Assembly: GCF_002878395.1 (NCBI RefSeq)
Contig: NC_061115.1
Location: 51,511,438 to 51,575,437 of the forward strand
Direction: 5' to 3'
Length of the DNA: 64,000 bases
Source of the DNA: Capsicum annuum
Lineage: Eukaryota > Streptophyta > Magnoliopsida > Solanales > Solanaceae
Below, piece by piece: positions 10,906 through 23,589 of this stretch. The position numbers and the translations under genes are program-made. Under the pieces are notes generated by a model that saw nothing but the letters and a program-made list of their open reading frames with translations, was not told where the DNA came from and searched no databases. The first letter of the stretch is position 1; each line of letters opens with the position of its first letter.

Positions 10906-12528
10906 AAACAGGAACAAATACTTGGACTTCATGTCCTCTTCCGCTTCCTAAGTAGCCTCTTCAACCTTGTGGTTTTTCCCTAGAGCCGTGACCGAAGCTA
11001 CATCCTTGGTCCACAACTGACGAATCTGCCAATCTAAGTTCTCAATTGGGACCTCTTCATATGATAAGAAATCTAAAATACCAATATATTTGATAGGCAC
11101 GATTTAAGACGGGTCACCCATACACTCCCTCAACATAGAAACATGGAATACTGGATGAATAGAGCTCAGACTAGAAGACAACTTCAACTCATACACAACA
11201 TTACCAACTCTTCTCAAAATCGAGTACGGACCAACATACTGGGGACTGAGCTTCCCCTTCTTACCAAACCCTATCACTCTCTTTATAGTAGATACCTTTA
11301 AGAATACCTTATCCCCAATCTCAAACTCTAAATCACTTCCCCTCACATCCATATAGGCCTTTTGGCGACTTTGGGCGAATTTAAGACTATCCCGAATAAC
11401 CTTTACCTTTTCCATGGCATGGCGAACTAAATCCGGACCAAACATATCAGCCTCACTAAGCTCGAACCACCCAATAGGAGATCTACAACTCATAGCGTAC
11501 AATGCTTCAAATGGAGCCATCATAATGCTAGACTGATAGCTATTATTATAAGCAAACTCTACAGGAGGTAGATGATCAACCCAACTACTACTATAGTCGA
11601 TCACACACGCACGAAGCATATCTTTCAATGTCTAAATAGTTCTCTTTACTTGCCTATCCATCTGCGGGTGGAAAGCAGTACTCAAACTAACCCTAGTCCC
11701 CATCCCTTTCTAAAACGACTGCCAAAAGTGAGATGAAAACTGCGTACCATGATCAGAGATGATAGAAATAGGTACCCTATGCAACTTCACAATATCTTAG
11801 AGGTACAACCTCTCATAATCCTTAGCTAAAAAGTTAATCCTCACTGGCAAAAAGTGAGCAGTCTTTATCATCCTATCCACGATTATCCAAATCGAATCAA
11901 ATTGATTTCGAGAATGAGAAAGACTGGTAATAAAATCCATATTGATCATACCCTATTTCCATTTTGGCAATTCAATTTCTTGATATAATTCTCCGGGCCT
12001 TATGTGCTCAATTATCACTTGTTGGCATACCTACACTTGGCCATAAAATCTATCACATTTTTTTTCATACCGATCCACCAATACATCTCCTTGAGGACAT
12101 GATACATTTTCGTCGAACCATGATCTAAAACACAACGCGAATCATGCGCCTTAGCCAATATCCTTTCTCACAAACCATTAACATCGGGAACATATAATCT
12201 CCCTTGGTATCACAAGGTACCATCACCCCTAATCTCAGAGGCCATCACCTTCTACCCACCCACATCACCCTTGATCCTCACCAAAATGGGATCTAACATC
12301 TACCTCTCCTTAATCTCAGCACCAAGAGATGACTATGCCACCTTCTAAATGAACACGCCACCATACTCAGAGTCCATGAAACAAATGCAAGGTTAGCCAA
12401 ATGATGAATGTCCTTCACTAACTCCCACTTCTCCTTATCTACATGAGCTAGACTCCCTATGGATAACCTGCTAAGAGCATTAACAACCACGTTAGCTTTA
12501 CCTGGGTGGTAGTGAAAACTCATGTCAT
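10906..12528 (-). pseudogene. E1 pol remnant: integrase and tail
   Basis: Read leftward, it begins at HYHPGKANVVVNALSRLS (about 12500), the tether after RNase H. Zinc-binding and core parts follow: NMDFITSLSHS with the first catalytic Asp near 11938, IISDHGTQFSSHFW with the second Asp near 11755, and then FHPQ. The catalytic Glu expected in the AER triplet is a Lys (codon 11644-11646). A 174-codon open stretch (11104-11628) holds VEFAYNNSYQSSIMMAPFEA, GFGKKGKLSPQYVGPYSIL and HPVFHVSMLREC. The chromodomain-like tail continues to about 10906 with VTALGKNHKVEEA. Stops at several places make the whole inactive. Confidence 0.9.
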
Positions 12529-14454
12529 TGACACAACCCAAACATTGGCCATGTCATATGGGTACCTTAAGCTCATATGAATCGAAGGTCACTCCAATGA
12601 CTCGACCCAAGCATCTCATTATACAATAGGAGTCGAAGGAACTCCAAATCACAAGTTAAGACTGCGGAAATAATATCACAAGTCAACATTAGATCTATAA
12701 TAACCGACTCACACCAAAGTTCACACTATTGTTCACAATACCTCTATATAAAACTAAGTCAATAAATGTATATGTCGGGATAAGCCCCCAACTATAGCCA
12801 AACCAAGTCTTAAAGAGACCAAGTCAAAAAATAAAAGACCAAGAGGTGTATGTCTTCCAAAGTAAGAAAGATTTCCACTTCAATTCAATGCATGAACCGC
12901 TTCAATTGCCTAATCACTGCAGGAAAGATAAGAAGATGCTCCAGCCCCTATGTCGCATGGGAATATAGTGCTCGAAGAGAGTTAACGGTTGGAACGCTAG
13001 CATTTAACTGAAGGATAAGTGATGAAATAACATCATTAATCAAAAACAAGTCAATATATCACAATTTATCTCATTCATACACTTTTCTATACATATAGGT
13101 ATATCATACGCTAATAAAAGAAACAAGTCTCATCAATCATGCTTTAAGCACTTATTCATCATTCATGAAATGGAGGACTACGACCTACCATAGTTATAGC
13201 TTCAAACATTCTCAATAGGCAAAAGACTCTAACCACGTTCACATTATCATTAGACATGGGACTTTAACCATGCACACTCATTCATTAGTCCAGGATTTTA
13301 GCCACATATGTATTCACACAAATAAGGGACTCAAATCACACACACAATCATCTAGGAAAGGGACTCCAACCTCATGACTGTTCATTAGACAAGCGACTCT
13401 AACCTCATGTCTCACTTGGACTTGAACCACAAGCCATTTCCTTCGGCGAGGTACTTTGATCTGAAGAGATCTCTTTAAGCATAAGACTTTAACCTCGAGC
13501 CATATTATTGGGCAAGGGACTTCAAACTCAAGCCATTCATAAGGCAAGAGACTTCAACCTCAAGCCATCATAACTACCATTAGTTGGAATTTTGGACTTT
13601 AACCCTTTCCCTATGCATCAACATACATTTAATACAATATTTAAGGACTTTAACCATTTTAGCCAATTCAATACTATATATGACCACACAATCCTTATGG
13701 GAGCCTTCATTGCTCAACCATCTCAATAGGCTAATTCCTCCACTTAGTTCAATATATAATGCAAGTTATGGTCATTAAGACCCTTACAACAATTCTATAC
13801 CATATCCTCACCACACTTGGGTTCAACCTATAATTTAAGTTCATCTTTATATCTAGGGACTTTACCCATTCATTAGCCAACAACCAAGGTTATTAATTTT
13901 ATCACACATAGTTCATAATTCCTTTAACACATCATTTATCATTCATCTATGTCTATTGGCCCATTTTCCTAGTTTAATACATCAACAACATATGACTAGA
14001 TAACTTACTTAGACATTTTCACAAATACCTTAGGTGCATCCTTTCAACAAGGTTCCATGGTATATATATTATCAAGATTAGGGTTACTAAAGGCCCTCAT
14101 GTTAATCCACATACAACAAGCACCCACACATGCAATTCATCATCAATATCATATATAAACATAAGTCTAAGCAAGATTCAACATCATATATCATTAGGCA
14201 ACAAAATCCTTTTTATTTGATTCCAAAACCACCATATACTCTTACTAATCCAAGTGTGAAATACATGGGTTTAGAGATATTTAAAGAGGGGAAGAGATAC
14301 ATGCCTTAAACAAGATGAAACACCGATAATCTTGGCTCTTTCTTGCCACTGGATAAGCTCTCTCTAAACCCTAGCCTCCAATCTTGCTTCAAAAAGCTTT
14401 CAGAGTGTTTTGGAGTGTTTGAGTCTTGTAAAATGAGGGCTTAGAAGGCTACAA

Positions 14455-14466
14455 TGCCTTATATAG
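14455..14466 (-). promoter_or_regulatory. TATA box of the solo LTR
   Basis: On the minus strand the sequence is ACTATATAAGGC, a good plant TATA box. It lies about 75 bp downstream (element orientation) of the repeated-word block. Confidence 0.6.
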
Positions 14467-14540
14467 TGTGAGGGATTAGGGTTTTAGGCAATGGAAATAA
14501 CCTCAAAGACCTTAGTTAAAAGCTGAAAAGTGACCTCATC

Positions 14541-14930
14541 TAGGGGTACGTCTCCCCCATACGACTCCCTTAGCAATCGTACCCTAGGGTACGAGTGGTA
14601 CCCTAACTCATACACCAGGCTTCTCCTAGGCCAACCATACTGTTATGGGTAAGAGTGGGCACCCTTGATTCATATCCAAAGGGTATGACTCACCCCTAAC
14701 TCATAAGCTTCACTCATGACAAAAATAGTCCACTTGGTTTTGAGGCTTCCCTCTATATGGTTGAGTAGTATACAACTCGTATGCATTGGTTACGACCAAG
14801 GAGAGGTCATGTCGTAAGGAAATAGTATGATACCCTCATGGACAGATCAAGGTACAAAAGAGAAGGGCAAGGTGGGTATGAGTCGCGGCCAAGGGTACGA
14901 CTTAAGCCTCTAGTCGTACCCAACTCAGAG
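14541..14930 (-). promoter_or_regulatory. solo-LTR U3 word block (GGGTACGA / TCGTACCC)
   Basis: GGTACG, TACGA, TCGTACCC and close variants recur many times in both orientations. At 14577-14594 TCGTACCCTAGGGTACGA is a perfect 18-bp palindrome. The segment is more GC-rich than the rest of the LTR and sits upstream of the TATA box. A regulatory function is inference. Confidence 0.5.
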
Positions 14931-14982
14931 GCACAAAAATGAAGTTGTTTTTCAATGGTTCAAGTCTAGATATTTCAGTCAT

Positions 14983-16424
14983 AGTCCTTAAAAAGCTCAA
15001 GCCACCTTCTCTATCTGAGATTAAGTTCTTTCTGAGTGAACACATACTACAGGCTCTTATGATCCAAGAAGATATCCACATGCACCCCATACAAATAGTG
15101 ACGTTAGATTTTCAATGCGAACATCACAACTAACAATTTCAAATCATGAGTTGGATAATTCCCTCATGCACCTTCAACTGTCAAGAGGCATAAGCTACCA
15201 CCTTACCTTGCTGTATTAGAAGACAACCAAGCCCCACACTGGATACTTCGCAGTTGACCACAAACCCATCAGTGCCTTTAGGAAAGGTCAAAATCAAAGC
15301 CGAGCTTATCCTTCAGTTTCTAAAAACTACCCTCACAAGCATTAGACCATAATAACTTTACCTTCTTCTGAGTCAATTTAGTCAATAGGGTAGATATAGA
15401 AAAAAAGCTCTCCACAAACCTCCTATAATAACCCGCTAAACCCAAGAGCTTCGAATGTCAGTTGGAGTCGTAGGTCTAGGCCACTTCTTAACCACCAAAA
15501 CTTTCCACGGATCCATCATGATCCCTTCACTATAAATGATATGACCGAGAAAAGTGACATTGTTCAACCATAATTCATATTTTGAAAACTTGGCATACAA
15601 CTGCTATTCTTTCAGAGTCTGCAACACAACACAGAGGTGATTGATATGATCCACCTCAGTCTTAGAGTACACCAAAATATTGTCTATGAACACAATGATG
15701 AATAAATCCAAACATTGATGGAAGACCCTATTCATCAAATCCATGAATGCCGCAGGGGATTGGTCAAACCAAACAACATCACCAAGAACTCAAAATTCCT
15801 ATACCAGGTTCAGTAGGCAAACTTAAGGATATCCACCTCACTAATCTTTAACTGATGATACCCAGACTGAAGGTTAATTTTAGAGAAAAACTTAGCACCC
15901 TGCAACTGATCAAACAAATCATCTATCCTTGTAAGAGGATACTTATTTTTTATCATCACCTTATTCAACTGCCAATAATCAATACACATTTGAAGGGAAC
16001 CATCCTTCTTATGTATGAATAACACTGACGCGCCCCAGGGGACACACTAGGATAGATGAAACCCTTATCTAGGAGATTCTTTAATTGCTCATTTTGCTCT
16101 TTTAACTCAGTTGGAGCCATTCTATATGGAGGAATATAAATTGGATGAGTATCTAAAAACAGATCAACCCCAAACTCAATCTCCTTATCAGGAGGAACAC
16201 CAGGAAGGTCATCAAGAAAGACCTAAGGAAATTCACTCACTACCAGAACTGAATGCAAAGAAGGACCCTACGAGTTATAATTTTTAACTCGAACTAGATG
16301 GTAGAGACACCCCTTGGAGATCAATCTATGAGATCTAAGATATGATATAAACCTCCTCTTAGGAGCTAGGGAACCACCCTTCCACTCAATAACTGGCTCA
16401 CCAGGGAACTTAATGATAACCTTA
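14983..16424 (-). pseudogene. E1 pol remnant: end of protease, reverse transcriptase, RNase H
   Basis: The piece starts near the protease-RT linker (KGCLYHLVRVKNYNS, about 16300) and LPGVPPDKEIEFGVDL. RT blocks follow: [20 protein letters not shown] (about 16010), [19 protein letters not shown] and [15 protein letters not shown]. The catalytic box reads FIDN rather than FIDD; the changed codon is 15679-15681 (Asp to Asn, a G-to-A change). RNase H remnants continue to the LKDYD block at about 14985, where the solo LTR begins. Several stops and frameshifts are present. Confidence 0.9.
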
Positions 16425-17270
16425 TGGGTCCAGTATTACCCCCTAAATGAGACCCAATGCATATAGCCGCACAAACAAGAGATACCATAGGTGGGCGAGG
16501 ATTCCCTTGTAGCTTTCGCCATCTATGATACATATGTACGTATATATACTTGGGGGATTCCCTTGTACCCCACAAGTACGTAGTCATCAAGACCAATTCT
16601 CACGTTGGCAAACATGAGTTTCCAGTGTCAACCTTTCGGACTCACACCTTTACGACTAGCTTTCATAACCCCCATTACCCAATTAAAACCTTTAGCACAT
16701 GACCAAACCACCAATTTCAGGAGTCAATTATTAAGGAATTAATTAGTGGTATCATCATACTGACTATAGCTTGGAAGAAATGTCATTTTCCTACACTTAA
16801 AAGATTTCCTTGTACCACATATACCCCATTATTAAAATCACTTGGGGAATTCGTATGTACCCCGCAAGGTTTTTCATTATAAGTTCACTTGGGAGAGTCC
16901 CGTGTAGCAACAAGGTTTCTAATTAAACCAAAGCCATGAGCACCAAGGCTTTTCCAAACCGTTTAAAATCAGCTAAACCAATTTATATTCCATTGCCATA
17001 TTATGCACCACTAAGATTTCAAGAATAGCAAACTATGTAACAAAATCATTCTCATTGGAATTTTATCAAACATGTTGAGGGAATATAGTTTCCAAAACCA
17101 AAACCAAGTACCCCTTTACAATTCTCGTAAAACCACATGTTCAAACCATAATTATAACATGAAAACCATAAGTAAACCATGCTTTTTGTTTGGACTAATA
17201 ATGAGGGAGGAATAACATGCCTAACTTACAAAGATTCACGAAGAGATTTTGATCCTTAAGCTTTAGATTT
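16425..17270 (-). repeat. truncated E1-type LTR (probable 5' LTR remnant)
   Basis: Text such as gggtccagtattaccccct and cttgggggattcccttgta repeats that at 9121 onward in the 3' LTR, and the match runs to about 17250 (taataatgagggaggaataaca). Both LTR ends are missing: the left side joins pol sequence and the right side meets the E2 LTR. Deletion of gag, primer site and LTR end is inferred. Confidence 0.75.
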
Positions 17271-19431
17271 TGGTACCTGCTGCGAGCACTGAGTAAACTG
17301 ATAAATAAAGACATATGCGGAAACAACTTATAATTCCATAAGGTTTTAAATGCTTAAAATACAACTGAATTTGCAAGTAAGAAACATCTGCGAGAAATAC
17401 TTAAACCCCACTTATAAGTCTGATAAACTAACTGACTATCTGAAAAGCCTCTAACTAACTAAATGTGGAGTTGATGGGACAAACCCCCAACTAACTTTGA
17501 CTGAATGGAAATGCTGAACTACTGAGATAAATTGAAATAAAGCAATCATGTCCTCGATAGATGAGGACTCACTACAATTGTTGTTACTGATAAGCTGAAC
17601 TGTCTAAGTGCGGTCAGGAAACTGTGAATCCGAACCTATGATATAAGACATCATAGCATGAAGAAAGTATGCGATCAATGCTTTAAATGTACTCGTATTT
17701 AAGATTAGGTTAGGCTGAAGTGTATGGGTTAAATGTGCATGAATAATGACTGGCTGAATAGCAATAGATAGCTGAGTATGCATGCATAAAAACTAAAGTA
17801 CTGAGAATGCAAGACCAAGCATTTAATATTTCTGAAATAATCTATAAACTAAATTATAGAAATCTGATAACTGAATAACTGGAAGTCTGTATGCTATAGT
17901 CAAGCAAACCTGAAATAAATTCTGTACTAAACATTGAACTGAGAATGTGGGAGGTATCATCTAACCAATATAACCCAATCTGAGCTAATTGGGGTCCAAC
18001 TTATGACCCTATTTGTAAGGGTTTCAGAACCGTGCCATGGGTACTAACATATGACTATGTGGATCAACTAAACTAATGTCCCAAAGGAATAGAGTGTCAA
18101 GCCTAACCGACGTGCGAACCTTGAGAGAAAGTCAAGCCCAAACTGACGGATGACTCCTCATATCCTACGCTGGCTATGTAGTTCAGGAATATAGGGACTG
18201 CTACTAATGAATCTGCCTAACTGATGGGGAAGCCACCATCCTTGTATTCTTCCGGTGCTAAATCCTACTCCCAACTGAACTGACACTGATTACTAAACTG
18301 AACTAAGCTTAACTGAATAAACAACTGATCATCATAACTGACTGAATGATAATGCTCATGGTATATCTGAAATCATTCTAAAGATACTAAAATTATGTAA
18401 ACAACTAAGTATCGAGTGTTCATAACCCACCAACTCTGAATGGAAATAATGATAAGGACATATACAAGCTTTGAATAACCATAATAGGGAATCATTATTA
18501 AAAATCTATCACTTTGGTATTTTATCACACACATGGAGATTAAGACTTTAACATGGGGATGCTTTTAAACATGATGAGGTAGTATGATCACATGACAAAT
18601 CATAAGTTGAGGATTTATTATGATTCACATATAAACCACAATATTTGAAACATTCTATAATCCAATCCACATGAAAAGAAATTGAACTCGTAACTTAAAA
18701 TTGAAATAACAAAGGATTCATGGAGATAGTTCAACAAAGTCATGTAAAACCTCATAATTTAATAATTAAAATAGAGTCTTGGACTCCATGGGTGAAAAGG
18801 GCCCATGGATGAACATCACACAAACTTTAAACCCTTAAGCTTAAAAGAAGAATACCAATTTTGATGCTTTATTGAAGGTTCTTAGATTTTGAAAGCTTGA
18901 ATTCTTGGTTTCCTTAGAGTGGAAGGAATGGAATTTTATGATCTTAGGGAAAGAGGATGGTTTACTTTGAGAGGAAATTGGAAAAGATGGGCAAATAATA
19001 CCCTAACTGATGTTTTAATTCATGTTTTTATGAATCGGGTAGACGGGAAAAGACATAACTACCCCTCAGGAAATTAAATTTACAACTGGAACGCAGTTTA
19101 ATAGGTCACCGCAATGCGATGAGGAGTCCATCGCTATAAGCACCACAACACGATGCTATCGCATTGAGCTGGTGGAATCAAAATCTAAACACGATCCAAT
19201 CCTTGTCCAAAAAATTCAAAACTTTTTCGAGACATGCTCCTTACACCCCTAAACATGAATTAAATAAAAAACCAACACCTTGGGGTCATGAAAACCGATT
19301 TAAAAATCCTCAAAATTAAGAGGCTAAAAATATGACTGTGTCCCCAACACTTAGTGAAATTTTCAGGCTTTAATCCTCTTATGCATGCAACTAGGAGCTG
19401 AACTACGCTATGAATAATATAGGGTATTACA
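17271..19431 (-). repeat. E2 3' LTR
   Basis: In element orientation it begins TGTAATACCCTATATTATTC at 19431, right after the polypurine tract CCAAGGGGGAGATAT (19432-19446). The opposite end near 17271 (plus strand tggtacctgctgcgag) is less certain because no second LTR is available for comparison. Confidence 0.7.
19088..19175 (-). promoter_or_regulatory. E2 U3 word block (CAATGCGAT / ATCGCATTG)
   Basis: CAATGCGAT at 19112-19120 is the exact reverse complement of ATCGCATTG at 19158-19166, with further GCGATG and CATCGC words between. The surrounding LTR is AT-rich. The function is not shown; it is listed because other LTRs here have a block in the same place. Confidence 0.45.
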
Positions 19432-19446
19432 ATATCTCCCCCTTGG

Positions 19447-20405
19447 CAAAATTCATCCTTGAATGAGATTGATTGAGCTGAGAAAATAGGAGAAACTGAA
19501 ATCATATACTGAACATGCATAACTAAAAACATGATTACATGACTGAGCCTGAAACATGATACATAAACTGAACTGATTTCATTAATGCATGCAATGACAT
19601 GATATGGATTATATAGCTGGAACTGAGAATGAAAAAGAGTCTATCTAGGGAAAATTGTTACCTTAAGCTAAGTCTGAGTTTGCTGAGAAAATATGAGGGT
19701 ACTTAGTATGTATATTTTCCTCTGCTTCCCAAGTGGCTCCATCAACGGATTGATTCCGCCAAAGAACTTTGACCAAGGGAACCTCTTTGTTCCTTAGCCT
19801 ACAAATCTGATGGTCAAAGATCTCAATCGAGATTTCATCGTAAGAAAGGCTATCTGAACATCTATGCTTTATAAAGGGACTACAATAGTTGGATCACCAT
19901 TACACTTCTTTAATAGGGAAACATAAAACACTAGATGCACTGATGCCAAATATGTAGGCAACTCAAGCTCATAAGCTACCTTTCCAAAATAATTTAAGAT
20001 TTTGTAAAAGCCAACATATCGGGGACTAAGCTTCCCCTTTTTTCCAAATCTCTTTACTCTCTTCATGGGAAAGATTTTCAAATACACCAAATCCCCAACT
20101 TCAAATTCAAGATCTCTTCTTCTTAAATCTACATAGGATTTTGGACGACTTTGGGGTGTCTTAAGCCTCTCCCTAATAAATTGAACCTTTTCCATTGCAT
20201 TAAACACCAGATCTGGTCCTATAAAAGAAGCCTTACCTTCCTTAAACCAACTAATAAGAGATCTGTATCTCCTCTCATAGAGAGCCTCAAATGGAGCCAT
20301 TTGAATACTGAAGTGATAACTGTTATTGTTGGCGAACTCTATCAAAGGCAACTGGTCATCTAAACTTTCTTTAAAATTAATAACACTTGCTCTCAACATA
20401 TCCTC
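19447..20405 (-). pseudogene. E2 integrase C-terminal region and tail
   Basis: An uninterrupted 176-codon stretch (19869-20399) starts MLRASVINFKESLDDQLPLI and continues IEFANNNSYHFSIQMAPFEA, GPDLVFNAMEKVQFIRERL, RDLEFEVGDLVYLKIFPMKR and FGKKGKLSPRYVGFYKIL. This is the region between integrase core and chromodomain-like tail of Ty3/gypsy elements. The catalytic core is missing because the element is truncated at about 20405. The tail continues with stops toward the polypurine tract. Its long open frame suggests that E2 is younger than E1, but this rests on one segment. Confidence 0.88.
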
Positions 20406-21340
20406 TAGGGAAAACTAGCATTATACACAAAGGTATATAAAAGAGGGTATAAAACATAGCTATCAAAAAAACGCCTATATTATCTCTTAAACCCACACTC
20501 TTTATTTTGCTTTGTACACATACCATAAAAGTTCTAGATATCAAATGCAACAAGGAATACAAAAAAACCTTACACCACTCATGGCACATGCTCAACTCAA
20601 TTAGGATCATAATAGACACTTAACTACACAATCAAATGAATTCAACATTAAGCCAATAACACATATGAGTCATAAACTAGAGCCTAGGAGTCTCAAAATT
20701 ATTCATTTATACAATCAACATGCTTGTACACACAAACCCTACTTGCATCATGCAATCATACATACCACCAGCCAGAATATCTCACTTACCTAATAACAAA
20801 ATATTTGAAATAACTCTTAAAAATAAAAAGGATACTGGGTTCAAGAGTTGCCTCTATGGAAAAAAACTAAAAATAATAACCATGGGGTGGGGGAAGTGCG
20901 CACTTACTCAACCTGTGAGAAGCTTTTGGACTAAGTCATCCCAACTTGTGATTGAACCTACCGGCTCATCGTTCAACCACTTTTTTCTTCCCATAAAAGT
21001 GAAAAAGGGAAGAGTGTCAACCTCACATAATTAGTTAACACACCTATAGGGATGAATATGTCACTAATCTCCAGAATGTTTTGCAGGTGGACTTGTGGAT
21101 CTCCATGTGATAGCCCGATGAATTGTCTACTACTATGGAATAACTGCACTATATTCTACTTCAGTTCAAATCTACCTTTTAGGATATGGATTTCGAATGA
21201 TGAAGGTCACATTAGTCGTTAGTGAGATTGCCACTTCATAAACTATCCTGCGGGCTGGTGGATCCTCAATCATAGGAGTAGGACTGTCTTATTCCTCGTG
21301 AATCCTCGAGATATAGTAGAGAAGTACTACTTCACTCCTT

Positions 21341-21525
21341 CAATATAAGAATTGCTCGGGCTCAGGGTCTAGTTCAAACAGTTTCGGGTACCTTGCCAAC
21401 TTACTAGCTTGTAAAATGTTGCCTATATATTCAGAAACTAAGACCAAATGAAAATCACCAAAGAAATCAAAAAGAAAAACTAAAATAAAATAGTTGCCTA
21501 TTGACAAGTCCCCAACAACGATGAT
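21341..21525 (-). pseudogene. element C primer-binding site and gag start
   Basis: Right after the LTR end, the minus strand reads ATCATCGTTGTTGGGGA (21509-21525), a tRNA-Asp-type primer site of Athila elements. A short open stretch then ends ARYPKLFELDPEPEQFLY, the typical Athila gag opening (RxLELDPExE). The rest of gag is absent. Confidence 0.72.
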
Positions 21526-22939
21526 TGTTGATCCTAAGCACACACGCGAGTGAATGTGGTCTCACCAAGTAATATAATGGCCTTTGACTATGACTATAGC
21601 CTTTCGGACCTCTAGTCTATTATCTAACTTAGCCCTACAACTATATCGTTGAGTGGAGATGCAAGAAATAAGTTAAATGCTTTCATATTAAATCCCGTAC
21701 TTGGACCAAATATAGAACAAAGGTATATTCCTATCCTAATTTCAAATTATAACATCACTCAATTGGAAGATTACAATTCTATTCTATCTATCCCACGTTC
21801 TATCCTCTTGTTCCTCCTTCTGGGTTCACAAGATGATTATACATGTATTATAAGGGTTGCTGATCCTTAAAGTAGTGATAAAAAGGATAAATAAAAAACC
21901 AAAATTGATAAAAAAAAAAAACCATAAACAAGTCAATTCATAACAATAATATTCATGTTCTTGGTCTTAACCCTGAAAAAAGGCATTTAGTCGATTATTG
22001 ACATAATCATAATCATAATCATAATGAATTAATACATGTTAAAATCCATAAAAAAAAAAACAAAATTAATGGGATAAAACCATAATTAAAGTGTTATCCA
22101 TCCTTTCTTCAAGTCCCAAGGTCTTCCAATGTGTGAAACATAACAACTAAGTGTCATATTTGTACTTGGATACAGGATGCTGATTTTGAATTAGGTCCAT
22201 GCCACACACTTATCGCGGTGAATAGGGTATGTGTCACACCATAATATCATTAATATACTGAAATTGGTCATTTAGTATGATCCCAATGGCGTTGAATGGC
22301 CCTGACATGGTGCCTATGGTCTGTGGCACGCCAATGGCTCCAAAATGTCCAGTTTTCATCAAGTCTTGTCCCAGTGATTGTACATCCTCTCCAAGCCTTA
22401 TGGTGTTGTTCCCACTTGATTTAAAGCTTTTTTTTTTTATCATATATATATCATCATTATCAAATTAAAAAGAATCCTATAGAATCAAACTCCACGAATT
22501 AGAGCTCAAAAGAACATACAATCCAAGACAATGAACTATTAACTTAAGCTAAGAGTACTAGTTTTGTCCTTTTGAACATTAACTTAGTAATTTGTCTCTT
22601 GGACTGTTTAAATTTATCATTAAACACTATAAAAAAGTTATTAAATACATAATTACCCAATTACACCTTTATTAACCCAGTACACACATTAGAATCCCTT
22701 GAGATCAACTAGAACAACACATAGCTCAAGCTAGTAACATTAGTTTTCTCATCTAAACTCTAAGTGGCCAAATTGATTCCAAACATATTTGAAACACACC
22801 TTGAGAATTATAATCAAGTAGTTTAACACATATTCCAATTTATATCATCAATAAATCATTAATCACACAAGAAGTTGTGAAAACAAGGCTAATTAAGGTC
22901 GGATAACAAGTCTTAGGTGCATAAATACACCTAAGATCA
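21526..22939 (-). repeat. element C LTR (minus strand, ~1.4 kb)
   Basis: In element orientation it starts TGATCTTAGGTGTATTTATG at 22939 and ends GCTTAGGATCAACA at 21526. The start is the same as that of the D LTRs, and internal blocks (for example ctctaagtg and ctagaac near 22690-22770, reversed) also match D. C and D belong to the same or sister families. Confidence 0.78.
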
Positions 22940-23589
22940 TGAATCTACCAAGTTGGAAAACTCACACACATTATTCAATACAGCTATCGTATAAATAACC
23001 TATAAATCATTAAGCATGTACCCTCACCACAAGAGAATCACCCATATGCACTCACAAATACACAATTTATCAATAGGATGGGTGTAAGAATCAAATTTCG
23101 CTCACTTACATAAAAAATTTACATGTCACATAAGATGAACCACAGGCTTTACCTTAGTGTAATACTAAAATAATATCATAATATCTAAGATCATGATCAA
23201 GTAGGACTTTAAGGATTGTTATATAGGTGAAGGGACAGGTAGGAACTATTCTGGCCAGTAATAGTGACTATCTTCCCTAATTTCTCTAATACACCACACT
23301 TTAAACTCACCTTCAATCACCTATTTTCCACCACTTTTATTTTCCCACATCTCTTTTCTTCTGTCCCATCTCTTTAAATTAGGTTACACCTCTTTGAATG
23401 GAGTATTTTCTATCAACACATGATTTACTTCTCTTGATCAATTTTTTTATTTTTATTGCATTACTCCCTACCAACAACACAAAGTTTTTCAACAAACCAA
23501 TAGCTATTATTTTGGGGCTTCCCTTTCACTTTTCCCATCTTCTAACTTCGTATGCCTTATCATCTTTAATTTTTTAACTATAGTTCTTT

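Larger units (their letters stand above)
12529..14977 (-). mobile_element. solo gypsy LTR inserted in E1 pol (target duplication GTCAT)
   Basis: The 2449-bp insert has TG...CA ends (plus strand tgacacaacccaaacattgg ... tatttca) and is flanked by GTCAT at 12524-12528 and 14978-14982. It interrupts E1 pol between LKDYD and the SFHYHPGKAN block, so both flanks rejoin in one reading order when it is skipped. The ends resemble the E1 LTR, and orientation is the same. There is no internal region, primer site or polypurine tract, so it is a solo LTR left by LTR-LTR recombination. Confidence 0.92.
8421..17270 (-). mobile_element. Ty3/gypsy LTR retrotransposon E1 (minus strand, rearranged)
   Basis: From right to left on the minus strand it contains a truncated 5' LTR (16425-17270), a pol remnant, a polypurine tract and a complete 3' LTR (8421-10704). 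gag, most of the protease and the primer-binding site are gone: pol sequence switches directly to mid-LTR sequence at about 16425. A solo LTR of a related family is inserted at 12529-14977. Pol order (RT, RNase H, integrase, C-terminal chromodomain-like tail) fits Ty3/gypsy. Confidence 0.88.
17271..20411 (-). mobile_element. Ty3/gypsy element E2, 3' part (minus strand)
   Basis: It consists of a 3' LTR (17271-19431), polypurine tract, and the integrase C-terminal region up to about 20405, where it is cut off by Athila-like sequence. Nothing upstream of the integrase core is present in the window. Confidence 0.82.
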
